DNA of 35,886 nt. It comes from Clostridiales bacterium Firm_05 (GTDB lineage Bacteria; Bacillota; Clostridia; Oscillospirales; Ruminococcaceae). The notes below the pieces were generated by a model, which saw nothing but the letters and a program-made list of their open reading frames with translations, was not told the DNA's origin and did not search any database. Below are positions 7,786-14,894 of the stretch, in pieces (the first letter of the stretch is position 1; each line of letters begins with the position of its first letter). The stretch covers positions 1 through 35,886 of the forward strand of contig LVAK01000052.1 of the NCBI GenBank assembly GCA_001604035.1. Direction: 5' to 3'. The position numbers and the translations under genes were made by a program.

Positions 7786-8822
7786 GCTGCAAACACCTCC
7801 CTGAGACCTTCTATAGCCTGCTCCTCCTTGGATCTTATACCGCTCAGGAGCTCTATGGTAGCTTCGCCGCACATACGCTCCTCAACTGACAGATCCTTTT
7901 TCATTACTCTGGCTGCAAATTTGTTCCAGAGATAATCGGAGCCGGAAAGAAGTCTGCTTATTTCGGCTATCTCCTTTTCCTTTCCGATATAAGGCACACA
8001 CTCCATAAGGAACTTGCCGTACATCTTCCGGAACATTCCGGGTGATACGAATTTTATAAGGCTGCCGGTTATTTCAAGTGATACCCGGCATATTGTCTTT
8101 CCGCAGCTTTCAGGCAGCTCCGGGAAGCGCTCCATGAACCTTGTGAATGCCTTCATTCCAAGGCGTTCATTGCCTCCGTCCAGGTACTCCTTGAGGTTGC
8201 CTCTTACGGCTCTGTATATCATTCCCTCAACATCCGCCCGGCTCATATCTGCCGGAAGGACTATATGATGTATCCTGTGATGAGGATCAAGATAGGAATC
8301 CGAACCGATATCCCTTGCTTTTGAAAATACCTCTCTGGGTATGCTGTAGATCTCGCTGCTGTAATTTTCACAGATGTAAACGTTTTCCTGATCTATGCCG
8401 ATTATCTCAGTCACATGGCTGGTAACAGGCAGATCCAGCTTGAAATCCTTCCAGAGCGACGCCTTGCTGCCGAGATGATCTGCATATACCTCCGGAGATA
8501 CCTCACATATCACCGGATTGTCCTCCAGCCTGAGCATTGACTCCAGCTTTGAGAAGTCGTTGTCGGCCTCGGATACTATCCTGTAGTCCACTCCTGCATT
8601 CTGAGCGAAATGCTCGAACTGCATAAGATTCGGGGCAAGGGCCTTGAAAAATTTGTTCTCTGAGAATATCCCGCCGGGATCAACATACGAGAAGCTTAGT
8701 CCGCCTGCAAGGCCGAACACGAACTCCTCCTTTACCGTAAGTCCGCAGCGTTCAAGGGTATCCCTTATCGCAACGGTCCGGCAGGATTTTCCCTGGGTAT
8801 GTTTAAAGTTCTCTAAAATCAT
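7782..8822 (-). CDS. BtrH-like acyltransferase (BtrH_N domain plus C-terminal DUF4872-type region)
   Basis: A 346-residue protein whose N-terminal half looks like the butirosin BtrH N-terminal domain: Cys14 in GKSCRTVAIRD at the expected nucleophile position, then a G-L-x-x-E-E-F-x-F-G-L-A-G-G-L-x-F-x-Y pattern (residues 27-47). A catalytic-type His is plausible in LPVTSHVTEIIGI (about 133-145). BtrH moves an acyl group from an acyl carrier protein onto an amine acceptor, so this protein could unload the ACP of this operon onto an amino compound or peptide. It overlaps the permease gene by 20 bases, and its ATG follows GGAGAAG within that gene. The family call rests on pattern memory and needs an HMM check. 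Confidence 0.65.
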   Translation of the reverse strand: MILENFKHTQGKSCRTVAIRDTLERCGLTVKEEFVFGLAGGLSFSYVDPGGIFSENKFFKALAPNLMQFEHFAQNAGVDYRIVSEADNDFSKLESMLRLEDNPVICEVSPEVYADHLGSKASLWKDFKLDLPVTSHVTEIIGIDQENVYICENYSSEIYSIPREVFSKARDIGSDSYLDPHHRIHHIVLPADMSRADVEGMIYRAVRGNLKEYLDGGNERLGMKAFTRFMERFPELPESCGKTICRVSLEITGSLIKFVSPGMFRKMYGKFLMECVPYIGKEKEIAEISRLLSGSDYLWNKFAARVMKKDLSVEERMCGEATIELLSGIRSKEEQAIEGLREVFAA

Positions 8823-11016
8823 TGAGTATCTTCTCCATATTTCCGTTGTGCTTTAAGCGAAGCACCAGCATTGTACCGAAGTATACGATGAATGTCATAA
8901 GAACGGCAAATCCAATGCCCACTGCGTCAAGATCAGACGGATATCTCACTCCCGAAGCCTTTACTGCAATAGAGCAGATAAGGTTGAGGATGAAGAATGA
9001 GTACGGTATGCTTATGATGATGCCTAAAAGAAGGAATCCGTTGTATGAACCATAGACCATGCGGTTCATGATCTTGTTCTTTATGCCGTTTGCCTTGAAT
9101 ACATATATCTCCTTCTTGTTCTGGGATATGAGTACGGAAACGGTAACTGCTATCAGTATAACAGGGATGAGTATTCCAAGAACTCCGAGTATGATCGAGC
9201 CATACTTCATTACCTGCTGTGAGCTCTCATAGCTTTCGAGGATGCTGCTCTTTGTAAGTACAGACGAATAGTTCTCGCTGCTGTCCACAGTTATAGAAGC
9301 ATCTGAGGTGAACATACCGTTGTACTTGTTTTCGATGACATTTTCTCCTGCCAGCCATGCATGGTCAATGAAGATCTCCTTGCCGGCAACACGGTCTGAT
9401 ATGCCTGCCACCTTGACTTCGATCTCCTTGTCATAGATCTCCAGCTTTATATTGTCGCCCTTTTTAGCCTTGAGCACATCTGCGGAGGTCTTGTTGAGTA
9501 TAGCCTCTCCGGCAGACGGATGTCCGCCGATGTCCAGCAGCGCACCGTCTTCCAGTGCTGTAACTGTCACGATAACGTCATCCTTCTTGCCCTTTCCCAT
9601 TGCCTTGAGCTCGTAGAAGTACTGATCGCCCTCTGTTGACTTTTCAGCCGGCTGACGGAAGTACACCTGCGACTCAAAATCCATGGATTCTTCCTGTGCG
9701 TCGCATATATTCTTCGGGAAGCGGTATATCGAATAGCTGAGGAAGAACTCTACGCCTGCTGCAAAGACACTGAACAGTACCAGTACCAGCAGGAGCTTGC
9801 TCCTTATGGCAAATGATGTCTTGATCTTCTTCTCTATGCTGCTCTTTTTTGTGAGCTTCTTCACGAATCTCTCAAATCTGCTGATACCCGTTACCTTTGT
9901 GTCACGGAGCATATCCACAACACTGAGCTTAAGTATGCTGCGTGTACCGAATACTGCTGCGATTATACCTACAAAGAGGACTATCCACATGAATACGCCA
10001 AAGAACAGCGGTTCAAAACTGAACTTCATCTCCGGGAGACTCAGATCGGTCTCAAGGAGCCTGTTGAATACCGGTGCAAACAGTGAACCGGTGATATAGC
10101 CTGCAACAGCAGCCGGAAGCATAAGTCCTGCAACTGCTTTAAGATATCCGAAGAATACCTTTCTCCTGGGCAGTCCGTTCGCTACCAGTACGCCCACGTT
10201 CTTCTTGTTCTCGCCAATGAGGATATAGATGAACATTATCAGCATAACTGCTATCATAACTGACATGATGCAAAGTGAGATAACTGTGAGCATGAAGTAT
10301 ATGCTTATCTTTCCGCCAAGAGCATTAATATTGGAATTGTCAGCCCTGAAGGTAACGGAAGCAAGCTCTCTGCTCCTTACCAGCTCTGATGTATGATCGC
10401 TGATCTTCTCATCGCTTATGTCCTTGAACTTAGCCTTGTACACTACAGACAGCTTTCCGCCCTCTATAGCTGCGGTATCCTCTGCTGAAGCCATTATAAG
10501 AGCTTCATTTTCCGGATCATAGCTGAGTGAATCATTTCTTACGTGCATACGGATATAATCCGGAAGAGTCATTATACCTGCGACTTTATAGCTTTTGCCG
10601 CTGATAGTAACAGTATCTGCTGCCGAGATATCATGCTTGTCTGCATATTCCTTGTTTACAAGGATCTCTCCTGCTGCAGAAAGGCTGTTTCCGTCGGTAA
10701 TATGAGGCTTGTCGATCTTTTCGGCAGATGATATCACCCTGTAGCTCACTCCGTCCGAAACGAGCTCGTTGATGTATCTTTCCTCATAGTCAAGGTCGTA
10801 TTTTGCCGCCAGAGCCTCAACGTCAGTCCCCTCTGCCGGAACGAATTCCAGATCCTCCGCATTGGTCTCACTGAAATAATCATCCTGGAACTTGTTGTTT
10901 GCAGAATACAGGTTCACAGACATTGACGCTACGAACATCCAGAGGAATGTAAGAAGGACTATACCTGCGGTCTGTATCTTTTTCTTCGAGAAACTGCGGG
11001 ATATCATTTTATTCAT
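8803..11016 (-). CDS. ABC transporter permease, FtsX/MacB family
   Basis: A 737-residue membrane protein of FtsX architecture: an N-terminal transmembrane helix (about residues 17-35), a large extracytoplasmic domain, then three helices around 240-360, a second extracytoplasmic domain, and a final set around 600-725. It matches the duplicated 8-10 helix permeases that pair with LolD/MacB ATPases to move lipids, peptides or antibiotics outwards. I chose the ATG at 11016-11014. A GTG 9 bases upstream lies inside the GGAGGTG ribosome-binding site and is not credible as a start. The gene follows its ATPase closely (14-base gap). It probably exports the cluster product, or possibly the 11-residue peptides. 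Confidence 0.88.
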   Translation of the reverse strand: MNKMISRSFSKKKIQTAGIVLLTFLWMFVASMSVNLYSANNKFQDDYFSETNAEDLEFVPAEGTDVEALAAKYDLDYEERYINELVSDGVSYRVISSAEKIDKPHITDGNSLSAAGEILVNKEYADKHDISAADTVTISGKSYKVAGIMTLPDYIRMHVRNDSLSYDPENEALIMASAEDTAAIEGGKLSVVYKAKFKDISDEKISDHTSELVRSRELASVTFRADNSNINALGGKISIYFMLTVISLCIMSVMIAVMLIMFIYILIGENKKNVGVLVANGLPRRKVFFGYLKAVAGLMLPAAVAGYITGSLFAPVFNRLLETDLSLPEMKFSFEPLFFGVFMWIVLFVGIIAAVFGTRSILKLSVVDMLRDTKVTGISRFERFVKKLTKKSSIEKKIKTSFAIRSKLLLVLVLFSVFAAGVEFFLSYSIYRFPKNICDAQEESMDFESQVYFRQPAEKSTEGDQYFYELKAMGKGKKDDVIVTVTALEDGALLDIGGHPSAGEAILNKTSADVLKAKKGDNIKLEIYDKEIEVKVAGISDRVAGKEIFIDHAWLAGENVIENKYNGMFTSDASITVDSSENYSSVLTKSSILESYESSQQVMKYGSIILGVLGILIPVILIAVTVSVLISQNKKEIYVFKANGIKNKIMNRMVYGSYNGFLLLGIIISIPYSFFILNLICSIAVKASGVRYPSDLDAVGIGFAVLMTFIVYFGTMLVLRLKHNGNMEKILNDFREL

Positions 11017-11030
11017 AGGCTGCACCTCCG

Positions 11031-11732
11031 TCAGTTCCAGAGAACATCTTCAGCTTCGATAGTTTTGGTGTTCCTGATGTCCTCTTTGATCTCGCCGTCG
11101 ATCACACGGATCACATGGTCTGCCATTTTCTGCATACCAAGAAGGTGTGTAACGACGATGACAGTTGTTCCACGGCGGTTAAGATCCTGGAGTATGCGGA
11201 GAACGTTCTTGCCGTTCTTCTCGTCAAGAGCTCCTGTTGGCTCATCGCAGAAGAGTATAGCCGGCTCCTTTGCGAGAGCTCTTGCGATAGCTACACGCTG
11301 CTTTTCGCCGCCTGAGAGCTGTCCGGGGAACTTGTCGCCCTGTTTTTCCATACCTACAAGGCTCAGAGCCTTATCTGCGTCACATTTTTTCTTTGTGACC
11401 ACACTCATGACCTCGATATTCTCCTTTACGGTAAGGTTCTCGATGAGTGAGTAGTCCTGGAATACGAAGCCGATCTTTCTGCGGTAGTCATTGAGCGCCT
11501 TTTCACGGGACTTGCTGAGCTTGAAGCCTGCGCTCTCAACATCGCCTGATGTAGAGGAATCAAGTCCGCCAAGGATATTGAGCAGAGTGGATTTTCCGGC
11601 TCCGCTTGGACCTACGATGACTACGAATTCGCCGTCTTCTATTTTAAGGTCTATGTTCTTGAGAAGCTGCTGTGATACCTCTCCGGTCTTCACAGTCTTG
11701 TTCAGCTTGCTTACGCTGCAGATCTTTTTCAT
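11031..11732 (-). CDS. ABC transporter ATPase, MacB/LolD type
   Basis: A 233-residue nucleotide-binding subunit with Walker A GPSGAGKST (41-49), Q-loop Gln92, signature LSGGEKQ (139-145) and Walker B ILFCDEPTGALD (159-170), followed by the H-loop TVIVVTH. The TGALD sequence after Walker B and the lack of fused membrane segments place it with ATPases of FtsX-type exporters. Its start ATG overlaps the aminotransferase stop by one base (TAATG). The permease follows at once, so the pair forms one exporter. Confidence 0.95.
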   Translation of the reverse strand: MKKICSVSKLNKTVKTGEVSQQLLKNIDLKIEDGEFVVIVGPSGAGKSTLLNILGGLDSSTSGDVESAGFKLSKSREKALNDYRRKIGFVFQDYSLIENLTVKENIEVMSVVTKKKCDADKALSLVGMEKQGDKFPGQLSGGEKQRVAIARALAKEPAILFCDEPTGALDEKNGKNVLRILQDLNRRGTTVIVVTHLLGMQKMADHVIRVIDGEIKEDIRNTKTIEAEDVLWN

Positions 11733-13054
11733 TATTTATCTCTCCTTTTCACGCATTTTTCCAGCTTTCCGATACAGTCCCTGAGTATATCAGCGATATT
11801 GTCACATTCGTTTCTGCTTATATTCAGCACCGGTGCAACTATCATCGTATCCGGTCCGTCCGGATACAGAAGAAGTCCGCTGCCTGCCGCAAAATTTGTG
11901 AGTATATCCGCAATGCCGAACTCCGGCATACCTATTATCTGATAATCATTGAAAAGTATGGAAAGCATCAGGCCTTTTCCTCTGATCTCATCAACGAGGA
12001 AGCTTCCGCCCAGCTCATCCTTCAGTCTGCCGAGAAGGTATTCGCCCATTTCTGCTGAATTTTCCGACATATTCTCTCTTTCGAGTATCTCGATATTCTT
12101 CAGCGCTGCTGCACATCCCACCGGATGTCCGCCGGTAGTGAAGCCGTTTTCAAGGAGCTTTTCCGAGCCTCCTGCAAATGCCTCATATACCTCTTTTACG
12201 GCGAGCACACCTCCCATGGGGAAATATCCGGAGGTCACTCCCTTAGCAAACATCATAAGGTCTCCCCTGATGCCGTAATGCTCGGAGGCGAACATTTTTC
12301 CTGTTCTTCCGAAGCCTGTGGCCACCTCATCGACTACTACCAGCACACCGTTTTTCTTGCTGATATCGTACATTCCCTTTACGAAGCTCTCCGGAAGGAT
12401 ATTAACACCGTTTGAAAGCTGTATCAGCTCCATGAACACTGCTCCTATCTCCTTTGTGCGGATAAGCTCTTCGTACTGGGCAAGGCATTTTCCAATCTCC
12501 TCGTCATCGCTCTCGTATGAAGGAACATCTATCTGATAGTAGCCTGAGCAGTCATTGAAGTACTGTTCGTTTTCGTACTGTCCCTGACCAAGCTTCATTG
12601 CTGTCAGGTTCGAGCCGTGGTAAGCGCCCTTCAGGGAAACTATACCGCATTCCTTCATGCCCTTCATGTAAGAATACTTCTTTACGATCTTCACTGCTGT
12701 ATCGCAGGCCTCAGAGCCGCTGTTAGTGAAAAAGCAGCTGTAGTAATGATCGCCTGTAAGCTTACAGAGTTTTTCGGAGCATCTCAGTGCCGCATCGTTT
12801 GTAGTAGTAAAGAGCGTTGTATTGTCAAGGCGGAAGAACTGTTCGTTCACTGCTTCGATAAGCTCTTTGTTGCAGTGGCCGATATTCGCATTGAGGAGCG
12901 TTGATACTCCGTCATACATTTTCTTTCCCTTGCTGTCTGTGTAATAATTATCCGTATCAACATCTGTCAGAACACGGTAGCTCTTTTCAAGATATACCTT
13001 CATATCCTTGAAAGCTGCCCAGACCTTGTTTCCTGCTTCTTTTGAAAAGTCCAT
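11732..13054 (-). CDS. Class III PLP-dependent aminotransferase
   Basis: A 440-residue fold-type I enzyme. NSGSEA is at 111-116, the cofactor-binding Asp242 in VVVDEVATGFGRTG, and the Schiff-base Lys271 in FAKGVTSG, as in ornithine/GABA/7,8-diaminopelargonate-type omega-aminotransferases. It moves an amino group to an aldehyde or ketone. I chose the ATG at 13054 because GGAGGCTTACAG precedes it; the upstream in-frame ATGs lack a ribosome-binding site. It is the first gene after the LytTR-type promoter at 13132-13197, hence first in the biosynthetic operon. It may build an amine acceptor for the BtrH-like transferase or install a terminal amine on the acyl chain; both are inference. Confidence 0.92.
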   Translation of the reverse strand: MDFSKEAGNKVWAAFKDMKVYLEKSYRVLTDVDTDNYYTDSKGKKMYDGVSTLLNANIGHCNKELIEAVNEQFFRLDNTTLFTTTNDAALRCSEKLCKLTGDHYYSCFFTNSGSEACDTAVKIVKKYSYMKGMKECGIVSLKGAYHGSNLTAMKLGQGQYENEQYFNDCSGYYQIDVPSYESDDEEIGKCLAQYEELIRTKEIGAVFMELIQLSNGVNILPESFVKGMYDISKKNGVLVVVDEVATGFGRTGKMFASEHYGIRGDLMMFAKGVTSGYFPMGGVLAVKEVYEAFAGGSEKLLENGFTTGGHPVGCAAALKNIEILERENMSENSAEMGEYLLGRLKDELGGSFLVDEIRGKGLMLSILFNDYQIIGMPEFGIADILTNFAAGSGLLLYPDGPDTMIVAPVLNISRNECDNIADILRDCIGKLEKCVKRRDK

Positions 13055-13131
13055 CTGTAAGCCTCCTGATGAATCGTTTGCGGAAATCATCTGTATCATT
13101 GCTGCACAGTGTTTTCCGTTTCTGTGATCTT

Positions 13132-13197
13132 ATTATAGCCCCTGCATCCGGGATCAACAACTAAAAACGAGTGAGTAAAACTTTTTTCGGAGTAAAC
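13132..13197 (-). promoter_or_regulatory. LytTR-type operator and promoter of the biosynthetic operon
   Basis: Minus-strand promoter: -10 TATAAT at 13132-13137, 17-bp spacer, -35 TTGTTG at 13155-13160. The operator half-sites, in plus-strand reading, are CGAGTGAGT (13168-13176, degenerate) and GGAGTAAAC (13189-13197), 21 bp apart. The half-site nearer the promoter ends 30 bp from the -10, the same distance as in front of the peptide genes. It reads into the aminotransferase gene about 75 bases downstream. Confidence 0.85.
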
Positions 13198-13332
13198 GGT
13201 AATGTAATCCCTCATCCGTATCAGCAGAGATATGAGCTATATAGCGTTGTTTCGGCTTTTATCCATATCAACATCCCGTTCACGCTCCGCTCACTGCCGT
13301 TTGCCCGGATGCCTTTCGGCTCCCGTATGTCA

Positions 13333-13368
13333 GAAATAAAATCGGTTCCGCAGCTCCTGCGAAACCGA
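13333..13368 (-). terminator. Rho-independent terminator after peptide gene 1
   Basis: In the minus-strand transcript, a 12-bp stem (plus-strand arms TCGGTTCCGCAG at 13342-13353 and CTGCGAAACCGA at 13357-13368, one G-U pair) with a 3-base loop is followed by TTTTATTT. It should stop peptide 1 transcription before the biosynthetic operon promoter. Confidence 0.85.
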
Positions 13369-13404
13369 AGGATCGTCTTACCCGGCACAGCAGCCGGTCA
13401 TTTA

Positions 13405-13440
13405 TTATCTTCCGAAGATGAAATCCCAGAATCCGCCCAT
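13405..13440 (-). CDS. Peptide gene 1: 11-residue peptide MGGFWDFIFGR
   Basis: A minute open reading frame: ATG at 13440-13438, TAA at 13407-13405, preceded by AAGGAAG at normal distance. It encodes MGGFWDFIFGR, identical to two other genes at 13702-13737 and 13985-14020. Four aromatic residues plus Ile give a hydrophobic core with one Asp and a C-terminal Arg. There is no leader, no double-glycine cleavage site and no Cys. It sits between its own LytTR-controlled promoter and its own terminator. Likely a secreted signal for the adjacent AgrC-like kinase, a small membrane-active peptide, or a peptide acceptor for the cluster's acyl chain. Coding status rests on conservation; the function is unknown. 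Confidence 0.8.
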   Translation of the reverse strand: MGGFWDFIFGR

Positions 13441-13492
13441 TTTCAGCACTTCCTTCCGTATGTTTTTTCAACGTTTCCGTTTCGTTGTGCTT

Positions 13493-13558
13493 ATTATATT
13501 TCATATTTTCCGTTCCCTCAATCGATATGGAGTAAACGAAACTTTTTCCGGAGTAAAC
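13493..13558 (-). promoter_or_regulatory. LytTR-type operator and promoter of peptide gene 1
   Basis: -10 TATAAT at 13493-13498, 17-bp spacer, -35 TTGAGG at 13516-13521 (minus strand). Operator repeats GGAGTAAAC (plus reading) are at 13529-13537 and 13550-13558, a perfect 9-N12-9 direct repeat. The near repeat ends 30 bp from the -10 and 7 bp from the -35, typical for an activator touching RNA polymerase. Confidence 0.9.
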
Positions 13559-13579
13559 AAGAATAATACTGCTCAAGGC

Positions 13580-13618
13580 AAAAAATATCCGGATGTTTTA
13601 ATATCCGGATGATTTTTT
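13580..13618. terminator. Hairpin with A/T runs on both sides, possible bidirectional terminator
   Basis: Arms ATCCGGAT at 13587-13594 and 13603-13610 are flanked by an A-run on the left and a T-run on the right, so either strand could terminate here. It backs up the peptide 2 terminator and insulates peptide 1's operator. Confidence 0.75.
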
Positions 13619-13628
13619 CATTTTCTGC

Positions 13629-13664
13629 AAATAAAAATCGGTTCCGCCACAGCAGCGAAACCGA
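13629..13664 (-). terminator. Rho-independent terminator after peptide gene 2
   Basis: Stem arms TCGGTTCCGC (13638-13647) and GCGAAACCGA (13655-13664), followed on the minus strand by ATTTTTATTT. It is homologous to the terminator after peptide 1 but has a changed loop. Confidence 0.85.
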
Positions 13665-13701
13665 AGTTATATCACTCTCCGGCACAGCTGCCGGCTCATT
13701 C

Positions 13702-13737
13702 TTATCTTCCGAAGATGAAATCCCAGAATCCGCCCAT
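13702..13737 (-). CDS. Peptide gene 2: 11-residue peptide MGGFWDFIFGR
   Basis: ATG at 13737-13735, TAA at 13704-13702, with the same AAGGAAG ribosome-binding site and identical codons as peptide gene 1. It has its own operator-promoter (13790-13855) and terminator (13629-13664). Being a 297-bp tandem duplicate, it adds gene dosage of the same peptide rather than a variant, as expected when the amount of a signal or product matters. Confidence 0.8.
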   Translation of the reverse strand: MGGFWDFIFGR

Positions 13738-13789
13738 TTTTAGCACTTCCTTCCGTATGTTTTTTCAACGTTTCCGTTTCGTTGTGCTT

Positions 13790-13855
13790 ATTATATTTCA
13801 TATTTCCCGTTCCCTCAATCGATATGGAGTAAATGAGACTTTTTCCGGAGTAAAC
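13790..13855 (-). promoter_or_regulatory. LytTR-type operator and promoter of peptide gene 2
   Basis: -10 TATAAT at 13790-13795, 17-bp spacer, -35 TTGAGG at 13813-13818 (minus strand). Operator repeats are GGAGTAAAT (13826-13834) and GGAGTAAAC (13847-13855), 21 bp apart and 30 bp from the -10. Confidence 0.9.
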
Positions 13856-13874
13856 AAGAACTATATTGCTCATG

Positions 13875-13916
13875 GTAAAAAAATATCCGGATATATCGTC
13901 ATCCGGATAATTTTTT
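13875..13916. terminator. Hairpin terminator downstream of peptide gene 3
   Basis: Arms TATCCGGAT (13884-13892) and ATCCGGATA (13901-13909) with an 8-base loop. The minus-strand transcript of peptide 3 meets it with a following T-run, and the plus strand also has a T-run, so it may work both ways. Confidence 0.75.
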
Positions 13917-13937
13917 GTATAATCTACCAGCAAGCCA

Positions 13938-13966
13938 TTGACAGGCGGTAGAATTTGTGGTAAAAT
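13938..13966 (+). promoter_or_regulatory. Plus-strand promoter, probably for the response regulator
   Basis: TTGACA at 13938-13943, 17-bp spacer, TAAAAT at 13961-13966. The transcript would start near 13973 and run antisense through peptide gene 3 into the regulator gene at 14180, giving a roughly 205-base leader. A second weaker candidate is TTGACT-N16-TATAGT at 14062-14089. Confidence 0.65.
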
Positions 13967-13984
13967 TTAATGAGAGTTTATTTT

Positions 13985-14020
13985 TTATCTTCCAAAGATA
14001 AAATCCCAGAATCCGCCCAT
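13985..14020 (-). CDS. Peptide gene 3: 11-residue peptide MGGFWDFIFGR
   Basis: ATG at 14020-14018, TAA at 13987-13985, ribosome-binding site AAAGGAG. The peptide is identical to copies 1 and 2, but the DNA differs at two bases, both TTC to TTT Phe codons. The surrounding leader and downstream sequence are unrelated to units A and B. Sequence kept only at the protein level is good evidence that the frame is translated. It is the copy closest to the regulator gene and is overlapped by the antisense promoter at 13938. Confidence 0.83.
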   Translation of the reverse strand: MGGFWDFIFGR

Positions 14021-14069
14021 TTTTCACAGCTCCTTTCACACTAATCAGATCTCTCAATTCGTTGACTCG

Positions 14070-14135
14070 ATTCTACCACTCTCTATAGTCCCCGGCAACT
14101 TAATCAGAGTAAACCGACATTTTTTTGGAGTAAAC
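14070..14135 (-). promoter_or_regulatory. LytTR-type operator and promoter of peptide gene 3
   Basis: -10 TAGAAT at 14070-14075, 17-bp spacer, -35 TTGCCG at 14093-14098 (minus strand). Operator repeats are AGAGTAAAC (14106-14114) and GGAGTAAAC (14127-14135). The 30-bp distance to the -10 is kept although the sequence between is unrelated to the other copies. The operator also lies 45-74 bases upstream of the regulator's start codon, so bound regulator could block its own transcription. Confidence 0.88.
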
Positions 14136-14179
14136 AAAACGATCTACATCATATCAACTGAAAGGACACCGGTAATACT

Positions 14180-14890
14180 ATGAAGATAGCAATTTGTGAT
14201 GATAAGGCAGCTATGCGGAAAGACCTGAAAAAACATCTCGAAGATTATGCAATAAAAAGACGGCTCGATCTTGTATACGACGATTACAGCAACGGCTCTG
14301 ACCTTCTTGCAAGCCCTATCGAATACGATGTAATATTTATGGACTATCAGATGGACGGCCTGGACGGCCTCGAAACCTCTCGCAAGCTCAGGGACAAAAA
14401 TATCAAGGCTGTTATAATTTTCCTGACAAGCTTCCCGCATATAGTCTTCGATGCATTTGAAGTGAACACATACCGCTTCCTGCTGAAGCCTATAGACGCA
14501 GAAAAGCTTGCTTCAGCTATGGATGACTACCTGCTGAGTCTGGATGACAGCCACTATATAGTAATAAAGACCGACGACGACAACCGGAGGATAAATATCG
14601 ATGACATAATATATGCCGAAGCTTCTGATAAATATTGCTATATCAGAACGGCTGATGAGAATATCCTCTACAAGAACACTCTTTCAGAATTTGAAAAGCT
14701 GCTGCCTCAGGATTCCTTCTTCCGAAGCCACAGAACGTATCTGGTCGGCTTCAAGCATATCGTTTCACATACTGCGGCAAATATACTTTTCGATAATAAG
14801 GAGCGTGCCCTTATCAGCAAGCTGAAGTATACTCCTTTCAAAAAGGCTTTTCTGGACTATGTAAAGCGCTACAACTTCTCAAAGGGCTGA
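14180..14890 (+). CDS. LytTR-family response regulator (AgrA-like)
   Basis: A 236-residue two-domain regulator. The receiver domain (1-120) has the acidic pair Asp7-Asp8, phospho-acceptor Asp55 in VIFMDYQMDG, the conserved Thr/Ser of FLTS, and Lys in LLKPID. The C-terminal LytTR domain starts near residue 127 (YIVIKTDDDNRRINIDDIIY) and contains the usual FFRSHRTYLVGFKHI. LytTR proteins bind pairs of 9-bp direct repeats with 12-bp spacing, which is what lies in front of the three peptide genes, the biosynthetic operon and the 16.7-kb gene. The ATG follows AAAGGACA. The kinase gene follows after 4 bases. Confidence 0.95.
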   Translation: MKIAICDDKAAMRKDLKKHLEDYAIKRRLDLVYDDYSNGSDLLASPIEYDVIFMDYQMDGLDGLETSRKLRDKNIKAVIIFLTSFPHIVFDAFEVNTYRFLLKPIDAEKLASAMDDYLLSLDDSHYIVIKTDDDNRRINIDDIIYAEASDKYCYIRTADENILYKNTLSEFEKLLPQDSFFRSHRTYLVGFKHIVSHTAANILFDNKERALISKLKYTPFKKAFLDYVKRYNFSKG

Positions 14891-14894
14891 GATC

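Larger units (their letters stand above)
13333..13613. repeat. Tandem repeat unit A (terminator, peptide gene, promoter, operator, hairpin)
   Basis: This stretch and 13629-13910 are near-identical copies offset by 296-297 bp. Each contains, in minus-strand order, a LytTR operator, promoter, an 11-codon gene, a small CCGGC hairpin and a strong terminator. Peptide codons are identical in the two copies, while a few differences lie in the operator, the leader and between the elements. Confidence 0.9.
13629..13910. repeat. Tandem repeat unit B (second copy of the peptide cassette)
   Basis: Second copy of the unit at 13333-13613. The peptide gene, promoter, operator and ATCCGGAT hairpin all sit at an offset of 297 bp. 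Differences include the terminator loop and one operator base (GGAGTAAAT instead of GGAGTAAAC). A third, more diverged cassette lies at 13985-14135. Confidence 0.9.

Noticed and set aside
13280-13576. 98-residue minus-strand frame over repeat unit A, and the similar 88-residue frame at 13667-13933
   Set aside because: They exist only because units A and B are duplicates; they cross promoter and operator, have no ribosome-binding site, and the third cassette does not keep the frame, whereas it does keep the 11-codon peptide frame.
13333-13910. CRISPR array
   Set aside because: The repeats are two long near-identical units with genes, not short repeats with unique spacers, and no cas genes are in the window.
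13418-13951. 64- and 78-residue plus-strand frames in the peptide repeats
   Set aside because: Shadow of the peptide genes on the other strand; in copy 3 the corresponding ATG has become ATA.
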